Shown here: positions 1 through 6,201 of the stretch, one piece after another
How positions within the stretch are numbered: the first letter of the stretch is position 1
Layout of the letters: every line of letters starts with the position of its first letter
Assembly (NCBI GenBank): GCA_019058135.1
Contig: JAHLWE010000520.1
Location: 1-13,550 of the forward strand
DNA: 13,550 nt
Source: Promethearchaeota archaeon
GTDB taxonomy: Archaea > Asgardarchaeota > Lokiarchaeia > Sigyniarchaeales > SOKP01
Reading direction: 5' to 3'
Position numbers and translations under genes: made by a program
The notes under the pieces: generated by a model
What the model was told of the DNA's origin: nothing
What the model saw: only the letters and a program-made list of their open reading frames with translations
Databases searched by the model: none

Positions 1-36
1 ATCATATTTTTTTATCGAAATTTAAAAGGGAGAATT

Positions 37-393
37 ATGATAGGGTTAAGAGGTATGCAATTAAAAATGAAAGATTTTGATAATTTCTCGGAAATTGATT
101 ATTACGATAAAATTCTTCAATTTTTTTCTTCGAAAAACAGAAACGCAGAAGAAACAGAGAGATGGAAGGAATCAATGATAATTGAACTTATGAAATTATT
201 TAAGAAGAAAGAAAAATCAAGTAATTTAATTGAGATTAAGAATTTAATTCAAAATGCAATAATTCTAATTCTTTCACTTTCAGAGAATATTCCTCTCGAT
301 TATTACGATACAATGGGAAAAGGTTCAAAAAATCTTTCATTAACTGAAAAAAAAGAATTAAAAAATAAATTATGCAAATTAATTGAAAAATAA
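37..393 (+). CDS. Small hypothetical protein, 118 aa, charged and helical
   Basis: I do not recognise a family. The product is short, rich in Lys, Glu, Asn and Ile, has no convincing membrane segment or signal peptide, and looks mostly alpha-helical and soluble. A hydrophobic stretch around residues 68-82 (IQNAIILILSLSEN) is flanked by charged sequence and is more likely a buried helix than a membrane span. The ATG at 37 is chosen because a purine-rich GGGAG lies 4 nt upstream (28-32), one of the few Shine-Dalgarno-like sites in the window; ATGs at 55 and 67 are in-frame alternatives. A hairpin followed by a T-run (401-431) comes after the TAA, so this gene may form its own transcript or end one that starts left of the window. 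Coding status is supported by the uninterrupted frame and the start and terminator signals, not by homology. Confidence 0.6.
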   Translation: MIGLRGMQLKMKDFDNFSEIDYYDKILQFFSSKNRNAEETERWKESMIIELMKLFKKKEKSSNLIEIKNLIQNAIILILSLSENIPLDYYDTMGKGSKNLSLTEKKELKNKLCKLIEK

Positions 394-400
394 ATATTAA

Positions 401-431
401 TCTACACTAAGGTAGAATTCGCTAATTTTTT
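401..431 (+). terminator. Hairpin plus T-run after the 118-aa gene
   Basis: TCTAC (401-405) pairs with GTAGA (412-416) around a 6-nt loop, and a T-run follows at 426-431. It begins 8 nt after the TAA. A longer AT-only inverted repeat, AATATTAAT (393-401) and ATTAATATT (433-441), surrounds it. Archaeal termination mainly needs the T-run, so the hairpin may be incidental. Confidence 0.4.
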
Positions 432-466
432 AATTAATATTCATTGCAAAAAGCTTATCATATAAT

Positions 467-474
467 TTTATAAA
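467..474 (+). promoter_or_regulatory. TATA-box candidate for the membrane protein gene
   Basis: TTTATAAA lies 34-41 nt upstream of the first ATG (508) and about 50 nt upstream of the preferred ATG (523). With the usual archaeal TATA-to-start spacing of about 25 nt, transcription would begin near 495-500 with a short leader. In so AT-rich a background the match is suggestive only. Confidence 0.3.
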
Positions 475-522
475 TCGTTAATCAAAATACTTATTAAATA
501 AAAATTAATGGTTTTGATAAAT

Positions 523-1179
523 ATGAGTACAGAAGCTTCACTTCAGGCGCTGGAGGGGCTTAGAGATCTTTCAACGCTTAAATGGTATGTAATCCCCCTC
601 CTTGCGATTGTTTTATATATCTATACTATCGAGATCAAGAAAGCACGTGAATCTGGTAATTGGAATGTTGTTTATTCTGGTCTGGCTCTTTTTGGCATGG
701 ATTTTATCAACGAAACTTGGAATGGTTGGGTATATCATCTTACACAACATTCAGCGTTTTGGACTACACCAGGACAAACTGCGTTGCGGGTGATGATGGG
801 TTGGAATATTGAGATTATTTTCATGTTCTTAATATCAGGCATCGTTTTCGCAAATGCACTTCCAGAAGATAAGAATGCAAAAATTTTGGGAATTCCAAAT
901 CGCTGGGCCTTAGCTATAGGGTTTTCAGTTTTTTGTGTTTTCGTGGAGGTTCTTTTGAATATTGGAGGTCTTTTAGTTTGGGAATATCCCTTTTGGAACG
1001 CCTCTTTCACTGGGATTTGGTTGATTTTCTTTCTTGGATACTTTCACTTCTATGTTGTTACATTTTGGGTACATGACATGAGAGATAATAAGAATAAACT
1101 TAAAGTTTTGGGAATTATTTATGGATTTGCTATTTTGGCTAATATAATATGTCTAGGATTCCTTGGTTGGGTATATTAA
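523..1179 (+). CDS. Multi-pass membrane protein of unknown function, about 6 TM helices
   Basis: The 218-aa product is an integral membrane protein I cannot assign to a named family. Hydrophobic segments fall at about residues 21-37, 47-66, 93-113, 127-153, 163-184 and 195-218, giving roughly six helices. Polar and aromatic residues inside the segments (NETWNGWVYHL, WNIEIIF, VEVLLN, HFYVV, VHD) could form a buried site, but no known catalytic or metal-binding motif can be named. I prefer the ATG at 523 (MSTEAS) over 508 because the extra residues add only a short hydrophobic stub; both are possible. A hairpin and T-run (1195-1227) follow the TAA, suggesting separate transcription from the EFR1-type gene. 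Its opening codons are visibly richer in G and C (for example GGCGCTGGAGGGGCT) than neighbouring genes, which could reflect a different origin. Confidence 0.75.
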   Translation: MSTEASLQALEGLRDLSTLKWYVIPLLAIVLYIYTIEIKKARESGNWNVVYSGLALFGMDFINETWNGWVYHLTQHSAFWTTPGQTALRVMMGWNIEIIFMFLISGIVFANALPEDKNAKILGIPNRWALAIGFSVFCVFVEVLLNIGGLLVWEYPFWNASFTGIWLIFFLGYFHFYVVTFWVHDMRDNKNKLKVLGIIYGFAILANIICLGFLGWVY

Positions 1180-1194
1180 AAAAAATTCTATATA

Positions 1195-1227
1195 GGCGAA
1201 TATTGATTAATCGCCAAATTTTTTTTT
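1195..1227 (+). terminator. Terminator after the membrane protein gene
   Basis: GGCGA (1195-1199) pairs with TCGCC (1211-1215) around an 11-nt AT loop. AAA and then nine T residues (1219-1227) follow. The GC stem stands out in an AT-rich gap. It starts 15 nt after the TAA at 1177-1179, and the T-run ends 26 nt before the next ATG. Confidence 0.6.
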
Positions 1228-1253
1228 GCTAAAAACTATGAAATAATTAGATA

Positions 1254-2093
1254 ATGCAAATTCCAATTATATATTTCTCATCTTCTGGCAATACAAAATA
1301 CATAGCTCAATTAATTAGTGAAGGGTTAAAATTCGCTAATTTTGAAACTGAATTGATTCCATTTAATTCTTTAAAGGAAAAGAATTTAGATTTTAATAGA
1401 ATTAATGTATTTGGAATTGGAGCCCCAGTTTATGCCATGTCTTTCACTCCCAATATTAGAGATTGGGTTAAAAAAATTCCAAGGGTTAATCGAAAAATAA
1501 AATTTTTTTTATTCGATACGAGTGCTGGACTTCCCGGACCATCAATTAGAAACATAAGAAAAACATTGGAACTAAAAAATTGTGAGTTTATCGGAGCAAT
1601 TGAAATAATAGTTCCTACAAGGGATTCAGTATTTGAAACGAATTTATTTAAATATGTTATGTGGTCAAGAAGAAGTATTGAAAGATCTTTCCAATTTGGA
1701 ATTAAACTTGGTAAAATAATAAGATTGGGAAAAGGCACTTTAGATTGGTCATCAATACCTATGCCATTTAGTAGAGTAATTTATGCTTACTTTAAAGTAT
1801 TAGAAAGACCATCTTATAACATTTTAAGTCGTTTATTTGGATTTAACTCAGAAAAATGCATCCAATGCAAAACTTGTGAGAAAGGATGCCCCACAGGAGC
1901 AATATCTTTTAATGAAAAACTAATAATCTATCACAATAGGTGCATGCTTTGTTTTAAATGTAAACGAAATTGCCCTACAAATGCTCTTTATTTTAAATTA
2001 TTTCCTAAAGCAGTATATTTTAAAGGTCCAAAAAATATACGAGGATATATTTCTCCAGAACGGTTATTAGAAGAATATAAGAAAAGAGTTTGA
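1254..2093 (+). CDS. EFR1-type protein: flavodoxin domain plus two 4Fe-4S clusters
   Basis: This 279-aa protein joins an N-terminal flavodoxin-like domain to a C-terminal bacterial-type ferredoxin domain, the architecture called EFR1. The flavodoxin part opens with a beta strand and phosphate-binding loop (IIYFSSSGNTKYIAQ, residues 5-19), followed by GIGAPVYAMSF (54-64), a flavin-contact region. Two CxxCxxCxxxCP motifs have cysteines at 202, 205, 208, 212 and 230, 233, 236, 240, so two 4Fe-4S clusters are expected. It is probably a soluble electron carrier or FMN/Fe-S oxidoreductase; partner and substrate cannot be deduced. The product starts at the ATG that directly precedes the flavodoxin strand and ends in TGA, evidence that TGA is a normal stop here. 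A second protein of the same architecture lies at 12108-12965. The M1 peptidase follows after 70 nt. Confidence 0.9.
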   Translation: MQIPIIYFSSSGNTKYIAQLISEGLKFANFETELIPFNSLKEKNLDFNRINVFGIGAPVYAMSFTPNIRDWVKKIPRVNRKIKFFLFDTSAGLPGPSIRNIRKTLELKNCEFIGAIEIIVPTRDSVFETNLFKYVMWSRRSIERSFQFGIKLGKIIRLGKGTLDWSSIPMPFSRVIYAYFKVLERPSYNILSRLFGFNSEKCIQCKTCEKGCPTGAISFNEKLIIYHNRCMLCFKCKRNCPTNALYFKLFPKAVYFKGPKNIRGYISPERLLEEYKKRV

Positions 2094-2113
2094 ATCAAGG
2101 ATAATTAAAAAAG

Positions 2114-2147
2114 ATAAAATAAAGTTAATAAAACTTGTTTATTTTAT
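2114..2147 (+). repeat. Perfect 10-bp inverted repeat between the EFR1-type and peptidase genes
   Basis: ATAAAATAAA (2114-2123) and TTTATTTTAT (2138-2147) are perfect reverse complements separated by 14 nt. The repeat starts 21 nt after the EFR1-type stop and ends 16 nt before the peptidase ATG. It could be a stem at the end of the first transcript or a protein-binding site before the second gene. It is made only of A and T, so chance is a real alternative. Confidence 0.35.
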
Positions 2148-2163
2148 AGTTTTGATATTTAAA

Positions 2164-4110
2164 ATGAAAAATATTTATCGATTTCTTCTTATAATTCCGC
2201 TTACTTATTTCAATTTATGCGGAATTTCTTATCTGATTTTTCTTCCAAGTTTTTCCAACTCATCACAAGAGAAAATTTTCGTTTCTGATGATGATCTTAT
2301 AGAGATTAAAGAGTCTCCAAATTTGGCTTTAATTGAGGGAAATTTCTCAAGTTATATTCTATCCGTAAAATTAGATGAATTCACTTCAAGTGTTCAAGGA
2401 AATTTGAGCGTTGATTTTTATAATAATGATCCCGAAAGTTTTGAAAAACTTCCATTTCATCTCTATTTATCCGGTATGGAGTTTGAAAGTAGAATAGGTA
2501 ATATTGAAATTCTAAATGTGGCAAAAGCAGATAACTCCGACATCGCTCTCACATTTGAAGTAGATTCAGGGGATCAAATTATGTGGGTGACTTTAGACAC
2601 CACTTTAAAATCATTTCAGCGGGTTTCATTTATTATTAGATTTATTGCTACACTACCAGATGGGGGTATTGATAGAGCAAATTCACACGGAGATGATTAT
2701 AACCAATCTCGAATTTATAAAGTTGCAAATTTTTATCCTATGCCATGTGTTTATGATGAATATGATGGCTGGAACATAGATCCTTATCTCGAGATAGGAG
2801 ATCCATTTTATTTTGATATGGCTTATTATAACTTGTTTGTTGAAGTACCTATTGGATTTGTAGTAGCTGCAACAGGTAAATTAGTTGAAAAAAAGGTTAA
2901 TGGATTAAATGCTCTCTATCATTTTGATACGATTTATCCTGTTCGAGAGGTTACATTTTCAACTTCAAAATATTTTAAGGTTGATTCTAAGATAGTGAAT
3001 GGTGTCAATATTTCCACTTATTACTTACCAAAATCCCAATCTATTTGGAAGAATTATGCCTTAGATTATGGTATTAATGCTTTTACCTTATATAATGAAA
3101 TTTTTGGTATATATCCTTATCCGACATTTAACATTGTAGAGGAATATTCATTCTTTGGTGGCATGGAATATCCAAATCAAGTTTATATAACGGAGTCTAT
3201 TGATTATTGGGAATATCCACAATGGTTTCTCGAGAAATTTATCGTACATGAGACTAGTCATCAATGGTGGTATAATCTTGTTGGAAATGATGAAGTAGAT
3301 TGGGGTTTTTTAGATGAGATGCTCGCTTGTTGGTCGACAGACTATTATGCTGAGATATATCATTCTGATTGGAAATATTTTCAATATGAATTATATATCG
3401 ATGAAGTAAGGACTTATTATGCAAAAGAGGACCTACCAAATAGAATAAATCAATCGATATATGAATGTTATACAACATATGCTGATTACTGGTATATTGC
3501 ATATAAAAAAGCTCCCTTAATTTTAGAAAAATTGCGTAATAGTATCGGTGATGTTAATTTTTTCTCAGGATTAAAACTCTACTTTGAGCGATATCAATAT
3601 AAAATTGCTTTATTATCAGATTTACAGCAGTGTTTTGAGGATATCGTTGGGACATCATTGGATTGGTTCTTTTTGCCTTGGTTTGATAATCCATATCTTC
3701 CCAACTATGTTTTTACGAGTGTTATTTATGATTTGTATCAGAGCATGCTATATATTACTGTTGAAGACCTCAATGAAGCAAATAATAACTATCCTTATTC
3801 TCAACAAATTCCACTTCAGGTATATGACGCGAATGGAGAAATTTTATTCAATGAAATTGTTTGGATAAATAGTACTACGACTTTTTCCATACCAATGACA
3901 ATTAATCCAACTGAAGTGAGTTTAATATACAATGAAAATGTATTAGGTCAATTAAGTTCTGTTGATATTGAATCATTAAAGGCAGGTGTTGAAAACCCAG
4001 TTATTGTGTCTATTATAATTATAATAATTATTGCTTGCAGTGTACCTGTGGGGTTGCTGATAATTTTTAAAATTATTCGAAAACGCAAAAAAAATTTAAT
4101 GGATACCTAA
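2164..4110 (+). CDS. M1-family metallopeptidase (aminopeptidase-like), surface-anchored
   Basis: This is a zinc metallopeptidase of family M1 (gluzincin), 648 aa from the ATG at 2164; the TTG 12 nt upstream is a weaker alternative. The signature is exact: HETSH at residues 362-366 followed by 18 residues and Glu385 (HExxH-x18-E), preceded by the exopeptidase motif GGMEY (332-336) in place of the usual GxMEN. Tyr447 in AYKKAP is the likely transition-state tyrosine. An N-terminal hydrophobic stretch (about residues 5-27) looks like a signal peptide or anchor. The C-terminus has one strong helix (about 615-638, including seven consecutive Ile) followed by basic KIIRKRKK, so the catalytic domain should lie outside the cell, tethered to the membrane. 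It presumably releases N-terminal amino acids from external peptides. There is no lipobox. It ends in TAA, with a T-rich tract at 4125-4138. Confidence 0.92.
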   Translation: MKNIYRFLLIIPLTYFNLCGISYLIFLPSFSNSSQEKIFVSDDDLIEIKESPNLALIEGNFSSYILSVKLDEFTSSVQGNLSVDFYNNDPESFEKLPFHLYLSGMEFESRIGNIEILNVAKADNSDIALTFEVDSGDQIMWVTLDTTLKSFQRVSFIIRFIATLPDGGIDRANSHGDDYNQSRIYKVANFYPMPCVYDEYDGWNIDPYLEIGDPFYFDMAYYNLFVEVPIGFVVAATGKLVEKKVNGLNALYHFDTIYPVREVTFSTSKYFKVDSKIVNGVNISTYYLPKSQSIWKNYALDYGINAFTLYNEIFGIYPYPTFNIVEEYSFFGGMEYPNQVYITESIDYWEYPQWFLEKFIVHETSHQWWYNLVGNDEVDWGFLDEMLACWSTDYYAEIYHSDWKYFQYELYIDEVRTYYAKEDLPNRINQSIYECYTTYADYWYIAYKKAPLILEKLRNSIGDVNFFSGLKLYFERYQYKIALLSDLQQCFEDIVGTSLDWFFLPWFDNPYLPNYVFTSVIYDLYQSMLYITVEDLNEANNNYPYSQQIPLQVYDANGEILFNEIVWINSTTTFSIPMTINPTEVSLIYNENVLGQLSSVDIESLKAGVENPVIVSIIIIIIIACSVPVGLLIIFKIIRKRKKNLMDT

Positions 4111-4208
4111 TATCTAGCATTTTGTTTTAATTTTTTTCCTTGATAATTATTAAATAGTTCAAAATGGAATAAGAAATATTAATTTAAAAAATAAATAAAT
4201 GATAATTA

Positions 4209-5600
4209 ATGGAAAATAACAAATCCGAGAAACTCACCAATAAACAAATGCTAGGATATTCATTTGGTGGCATTCCTATGGCATTACTTGGGTTTGTTTT
4301 CACATTATATTATGTTGAATTTTTCTTTGATGATTTACGACTATTACCCATATATTTTATCGTTGGTCAAATAATATATGCTATTGTTAATGCAATTAAC
4401 GATCCTCTACTTGGACAACTTTCTGACCGAACAGATCGAAAAAAGTGGGGAGGTCGAAGATTACCTTATATTAAATGGGGTGCTCCAATATGGGGGTTAA
4501 CTCTTATATTTACATTTTTTCCATTTGTAGGTCCTGAAAATCAGATATTACTTTTCATTCATTTTGTAGTGAGTATTTGTGCATATGATACGATGTTAAC
4601 CCTCGTAGTTCTCTGTTGGATGGCTCTTATGCCAGAAATGACCACTGATATCGATGAACGTAATAAAATTAATTTTTTTGTTTTAATTTGGGCTGTAATT
4701 GGCGTATTACCTTTTTTTTTCATTTTGCCAATTTTTAAAGCAGCAGGATTTCCATGGTTTCAAATCTTAAATACAATTATTGCAATTGTTTCAATTATTT
4801 GTTATTGGATTGTTGTAAAAACGTCTGAAGAAAAGCCAGAATTTCAAAAAGACGAAGTTTTTCCTCTATGGAAATCCATCAAGGAAACACTTAAATTAAA
4901 ATCATTCTTGGTTTTTATCGGATATAATTTTTGCAGTGTATTTAATAGCTCTATTGGATTTAGTTACCTTTTTACATATATTTTTATACTTGGTATTGAT
5001 CCAGGTTTAGCAATAGCTTTATTTTTTTGCGTTTTTCTATTTATTGGCTATGGTTCAAATTATCTTTGTATGAAATTAAGATCTAAATGGAGCATGAAAA
5101 AAATTATTTTGCGATTTGGAATATTAAAAGTTATAGGAGCTTTCATTACATTTATTTTAATTTTAAATCCGATAACAGAATCATTAATTTGGTTCGGTTT
5201 TATCTGGACAACATTTTTTGGAGGATATGGTGTGTTTACTGTACCGATCATGAGTCTCAGCATGGATGAAGATGAAGTAAATCAAGGTACTCGCAGAGAA
5301 GGGATGTTTCTTGGTATGAATGCTTTTTTTACTAAGCCAGCACAAAGTCTTGGCCCAATAATTGCCACAATAATTTTAACTACCTATGGTTATGCACAAG
5401 GCGACATAATTCAGACCCCTGAAGCATTATTTGGAATTAAAATATTGTTTCTTTTAGTTCCGGCTGTTGTTTCATTAATCAGCTTAATTGTTATATATTT
5501 TTACCCAATATATGATGAGAGATTAAAGGAAATCCAGATAAAGTTGGAAGAAATTCATCAGCAAAAAAGGAAAAGACTCTCTTCTGCTCTTAAAAATTAA
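4209..5600 (+). CDS. MFS transporter of the GPH (MelB-like) sugar:cation symporter type
   Basis: The 463-aa protein has about 12 hydrophobic helices and no signal peptide. Its N-terminal half carries the MFS_2/GPH signature: NDPLLGQLSDRTDRKKWGGR begins near residue 64 and continues RLPYIKWG, a loop between helices 2 and 3 with conserved Asp and Arg. A second conserved cytoplasmic segment, RREGMFLGMNAFFTKPAQS, lies near residue 362. Family members mostly move sugars, glycosides or uronates with Na+ or H+, but specificity cannot be read here, and related archaeal proteins are largely uncharacterised. A GH172 remnant lies just beyond its 3' end on the opposite strand, consistent with a carbohydrate role but not proof. 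The ATG at 4209 is used; an A/T-rich TATA-like stretch (TTTAAAAAATAAATAAA) lies just upstream. It ends in TAA with a T-rich terminator. Confidence 0.88.
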   Translation: MENNKSEKLTNKQMLGYSFGGIPMALLGFVFTLYYVEFFFDDLRLLPIYFIVGQIIYAIVNAINDPLLGQLSDRTDRKKWGGRRLPYIKWGAPIWGLTLIFTFFPFVGPENQILLFIHFVVSICAYDTMLTLVVLCWMALMPEMTTDIDERNKINFFVLIWAVIGVLPFFFILPIFKAAGFPWFQILNTIIAIVSIICYWIVVKTSEEKPEFQKDEVFPLWKSIKETLKLKSFLVFIGYNFCSVFNSSIGFSYLFTYIFILGIDPGLAIALFFCVFLFIGYGSNYLCMKLRSKWSMKKIILRFGILKVIGAFITFILILNPITESLIWFGFIWTTFFGGYGVFTVPIMSLSMDEDEVNQGTRREGMFLGMNAFFTKPAQSLGPIIATIILTTYGYAQGDIIQTPEALFGIKILFLLVPAVVSLISLIVIYFYPIYDERLKEIQIKLEEIHQQKRKRLSSALKN

Positions 5601-5622
5601 TAAAATTAAAATTTTTTTTATT
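5599..5622 (+). terminator. T-rich terminator after the transporter gene
   Basis: AATAAAA (5599-5605) and TTTTATT (5616-5622) can pair, and an uninterrupted T-run occupies 5612-5619, immediately after the TAA stop. It separates the plus-strand block from the minus-strand GH172 remnant that ends at 5639. Confidence 0.45.
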
Positions 5623-5638
5623 GAGTAATATATATTTC

Positions 5639-5770
5639 TTATAGTTCATCTCTGGGTAATCTTTCATTCACCGGTAAGAGTTAATTAAATTTTTTATGGG
5701 TTCTGTTTGATACCAATACGCAGTTGAGAAATAATCGTCTGATCTGCAATCTACATGTCCGTGTTCAAAC
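5639..5770 (-). pseudogene. Decayed 3' fragment of a GH172 (DUF2961) gene
   Basis: Read on the minus strand, this stretch encodes EHGHVDCRSDDYFSTAYWYQ, which aligns with EHGHNNQRSDDWSSTGYWYQ near the C-terminus of the intact GH172 gene at 10954-12015. A one-base deletion in the His codon of EPHKK (near 5697) shifts the frame. After it, the next frame gives LPVNERLPRDEL and a TAA (5639-5641), matching the intact LPVNERLPRDE. An in-frame TAA also replaces the Pro codon of the intact FKPILP segment. DNA similarity is plain along the whole stretch and fades beyond about 5775, so only the last ~45 codons survive. The missing upstream part should lie where the 117-aa gene now sits (5817 onward), implying deletion or rearrangement. 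With a frameshift, a stop and no upstream part, it cannot encode an enzyme. Confidence 0.9.
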
Positions 5771-5816
5771 TTTTACAATTTCTCTCTTTTATTAAGACAA
5801 TTTATTATTTTAATTA

Positions 5817-6170
5817 TCAAAAATCAGGAATATCTTTCAATCGGGTTAAATCTCCAGCAATAAATTCTTCCAAAAGATCAACAGTATTATCCCAAATGGT
5901 ATTTATAATCGCTCTAATTTTATTTAAATCTTCTTTAGTTTGAAATTTTATATTAATCTTTTGAGCTTTATTGTCAATGTTTATCTCCATAGGAATTTCT
6001 TCTTTTAATCCACCTAACATTTGAAACATTGTTATAACTTCATCTGGTTCTGCTAAAGGTCCTTTTACTTCTTTTTTAACAATTAAAGTAATTTTTAAAT
6101 TATTTTCATCAACTTTATGTTCAATGGCTTGTTTTAACATATTTCTTAAAGAAGGAATTATTTCTTCCAT
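5817..6170 (-). CDS. Hypothetical protein, 117 aa, downstream of the CocE-type hydrolase
   Basis: I do not recognise this family. The 117-aa product is soluble, with no signal peptide or membrane helix. Its pattern reads as an N-terminal helix (1-18), a beta strand (LKITLIVKKEV, 25-35), a helix near 43-55, two strands (PMEINIDNKAQKINIKFQT) and a long C-terminal helix (79-104), a compact alpha/beta or alpha+beta fold without cysteines or an obvious catalytic motif. It starts 31 nt after the stop of the hydrolase gene on the same strand, so co-transcription is likely. A 6-bp hairpin (6177-6197) occupies most of that gap. Its 3' end abuts the GH172 remnant. The uninterrupted frame and operon-like position support a real gene; function is unknown. 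Confidence 0.65.
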   Translation of the reverse strand: MEEIIPSLRNMLKQAIEHKVDENNLKITLIVKKEVKGPLAEPDEVITMFQMLGGLKEEIPMEINIDNKAQKINIKFQTKEDLNKIRAIINTIWDNTVDLLEEFIAGDLTRLKDIPDF

Positions 6171-6176
6171 TTTTTT

Positions 6177-6197
6177 ATCACTTCATTTGATAGTGAT
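6177..6197 (-). repeat. Small hairpin just before the 117-aa gene start
   Basis: ATCACT (6177-6182) and AGTGAT (6192-6197) form a perfect 6-bp stem around a 9-nt loop. It lies between the stop of the CocE-type gene (6202) and the ATG of the 117-aa gene (6170). On the minus strand it is followed by A residues, not T, so it is not a classical terminator. It could affect translation of the downstream gene or transcript processing. It is short enough to be chance. Confidence 0.3.
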
Positions 6198-6201
6198 ATT
6201 A

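Noticed and set aside
735..1010. Minus-strand 91-codon frame inside the membrane protein gene
   Set aside because: It is antisense to a clear multi-helix protein and shows no family features; other frames inside the peptidase, transporter and GH172 genes were dismissed for the same reason.
2164..2260. Lipoprotein signal (Cys in FNLCG) at the N-terminus of the M1 peptidase
   Set aside because: The residues before the Cys do not match a lipobox (Phe-Asn-Leu in place of a small-residue motif), and the C-terminal helix already explains membrane attachment.
4118..4166. CATTTTG / CAAAATG inverted repeat after the peptidase gene
   Set aside because: Seven base pairs with a 35-nt loop is weak in such AT-rich DNA; the T-rich tract at 4125-4138 alone is enough to explain termination.
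5755..5943. Plus-strand 62-codon frame beyond the transporter
   Set aside because: It overlaps the GH172 remnant and runs antisense to the 117-aa gene; no start signal or recognisable protein.
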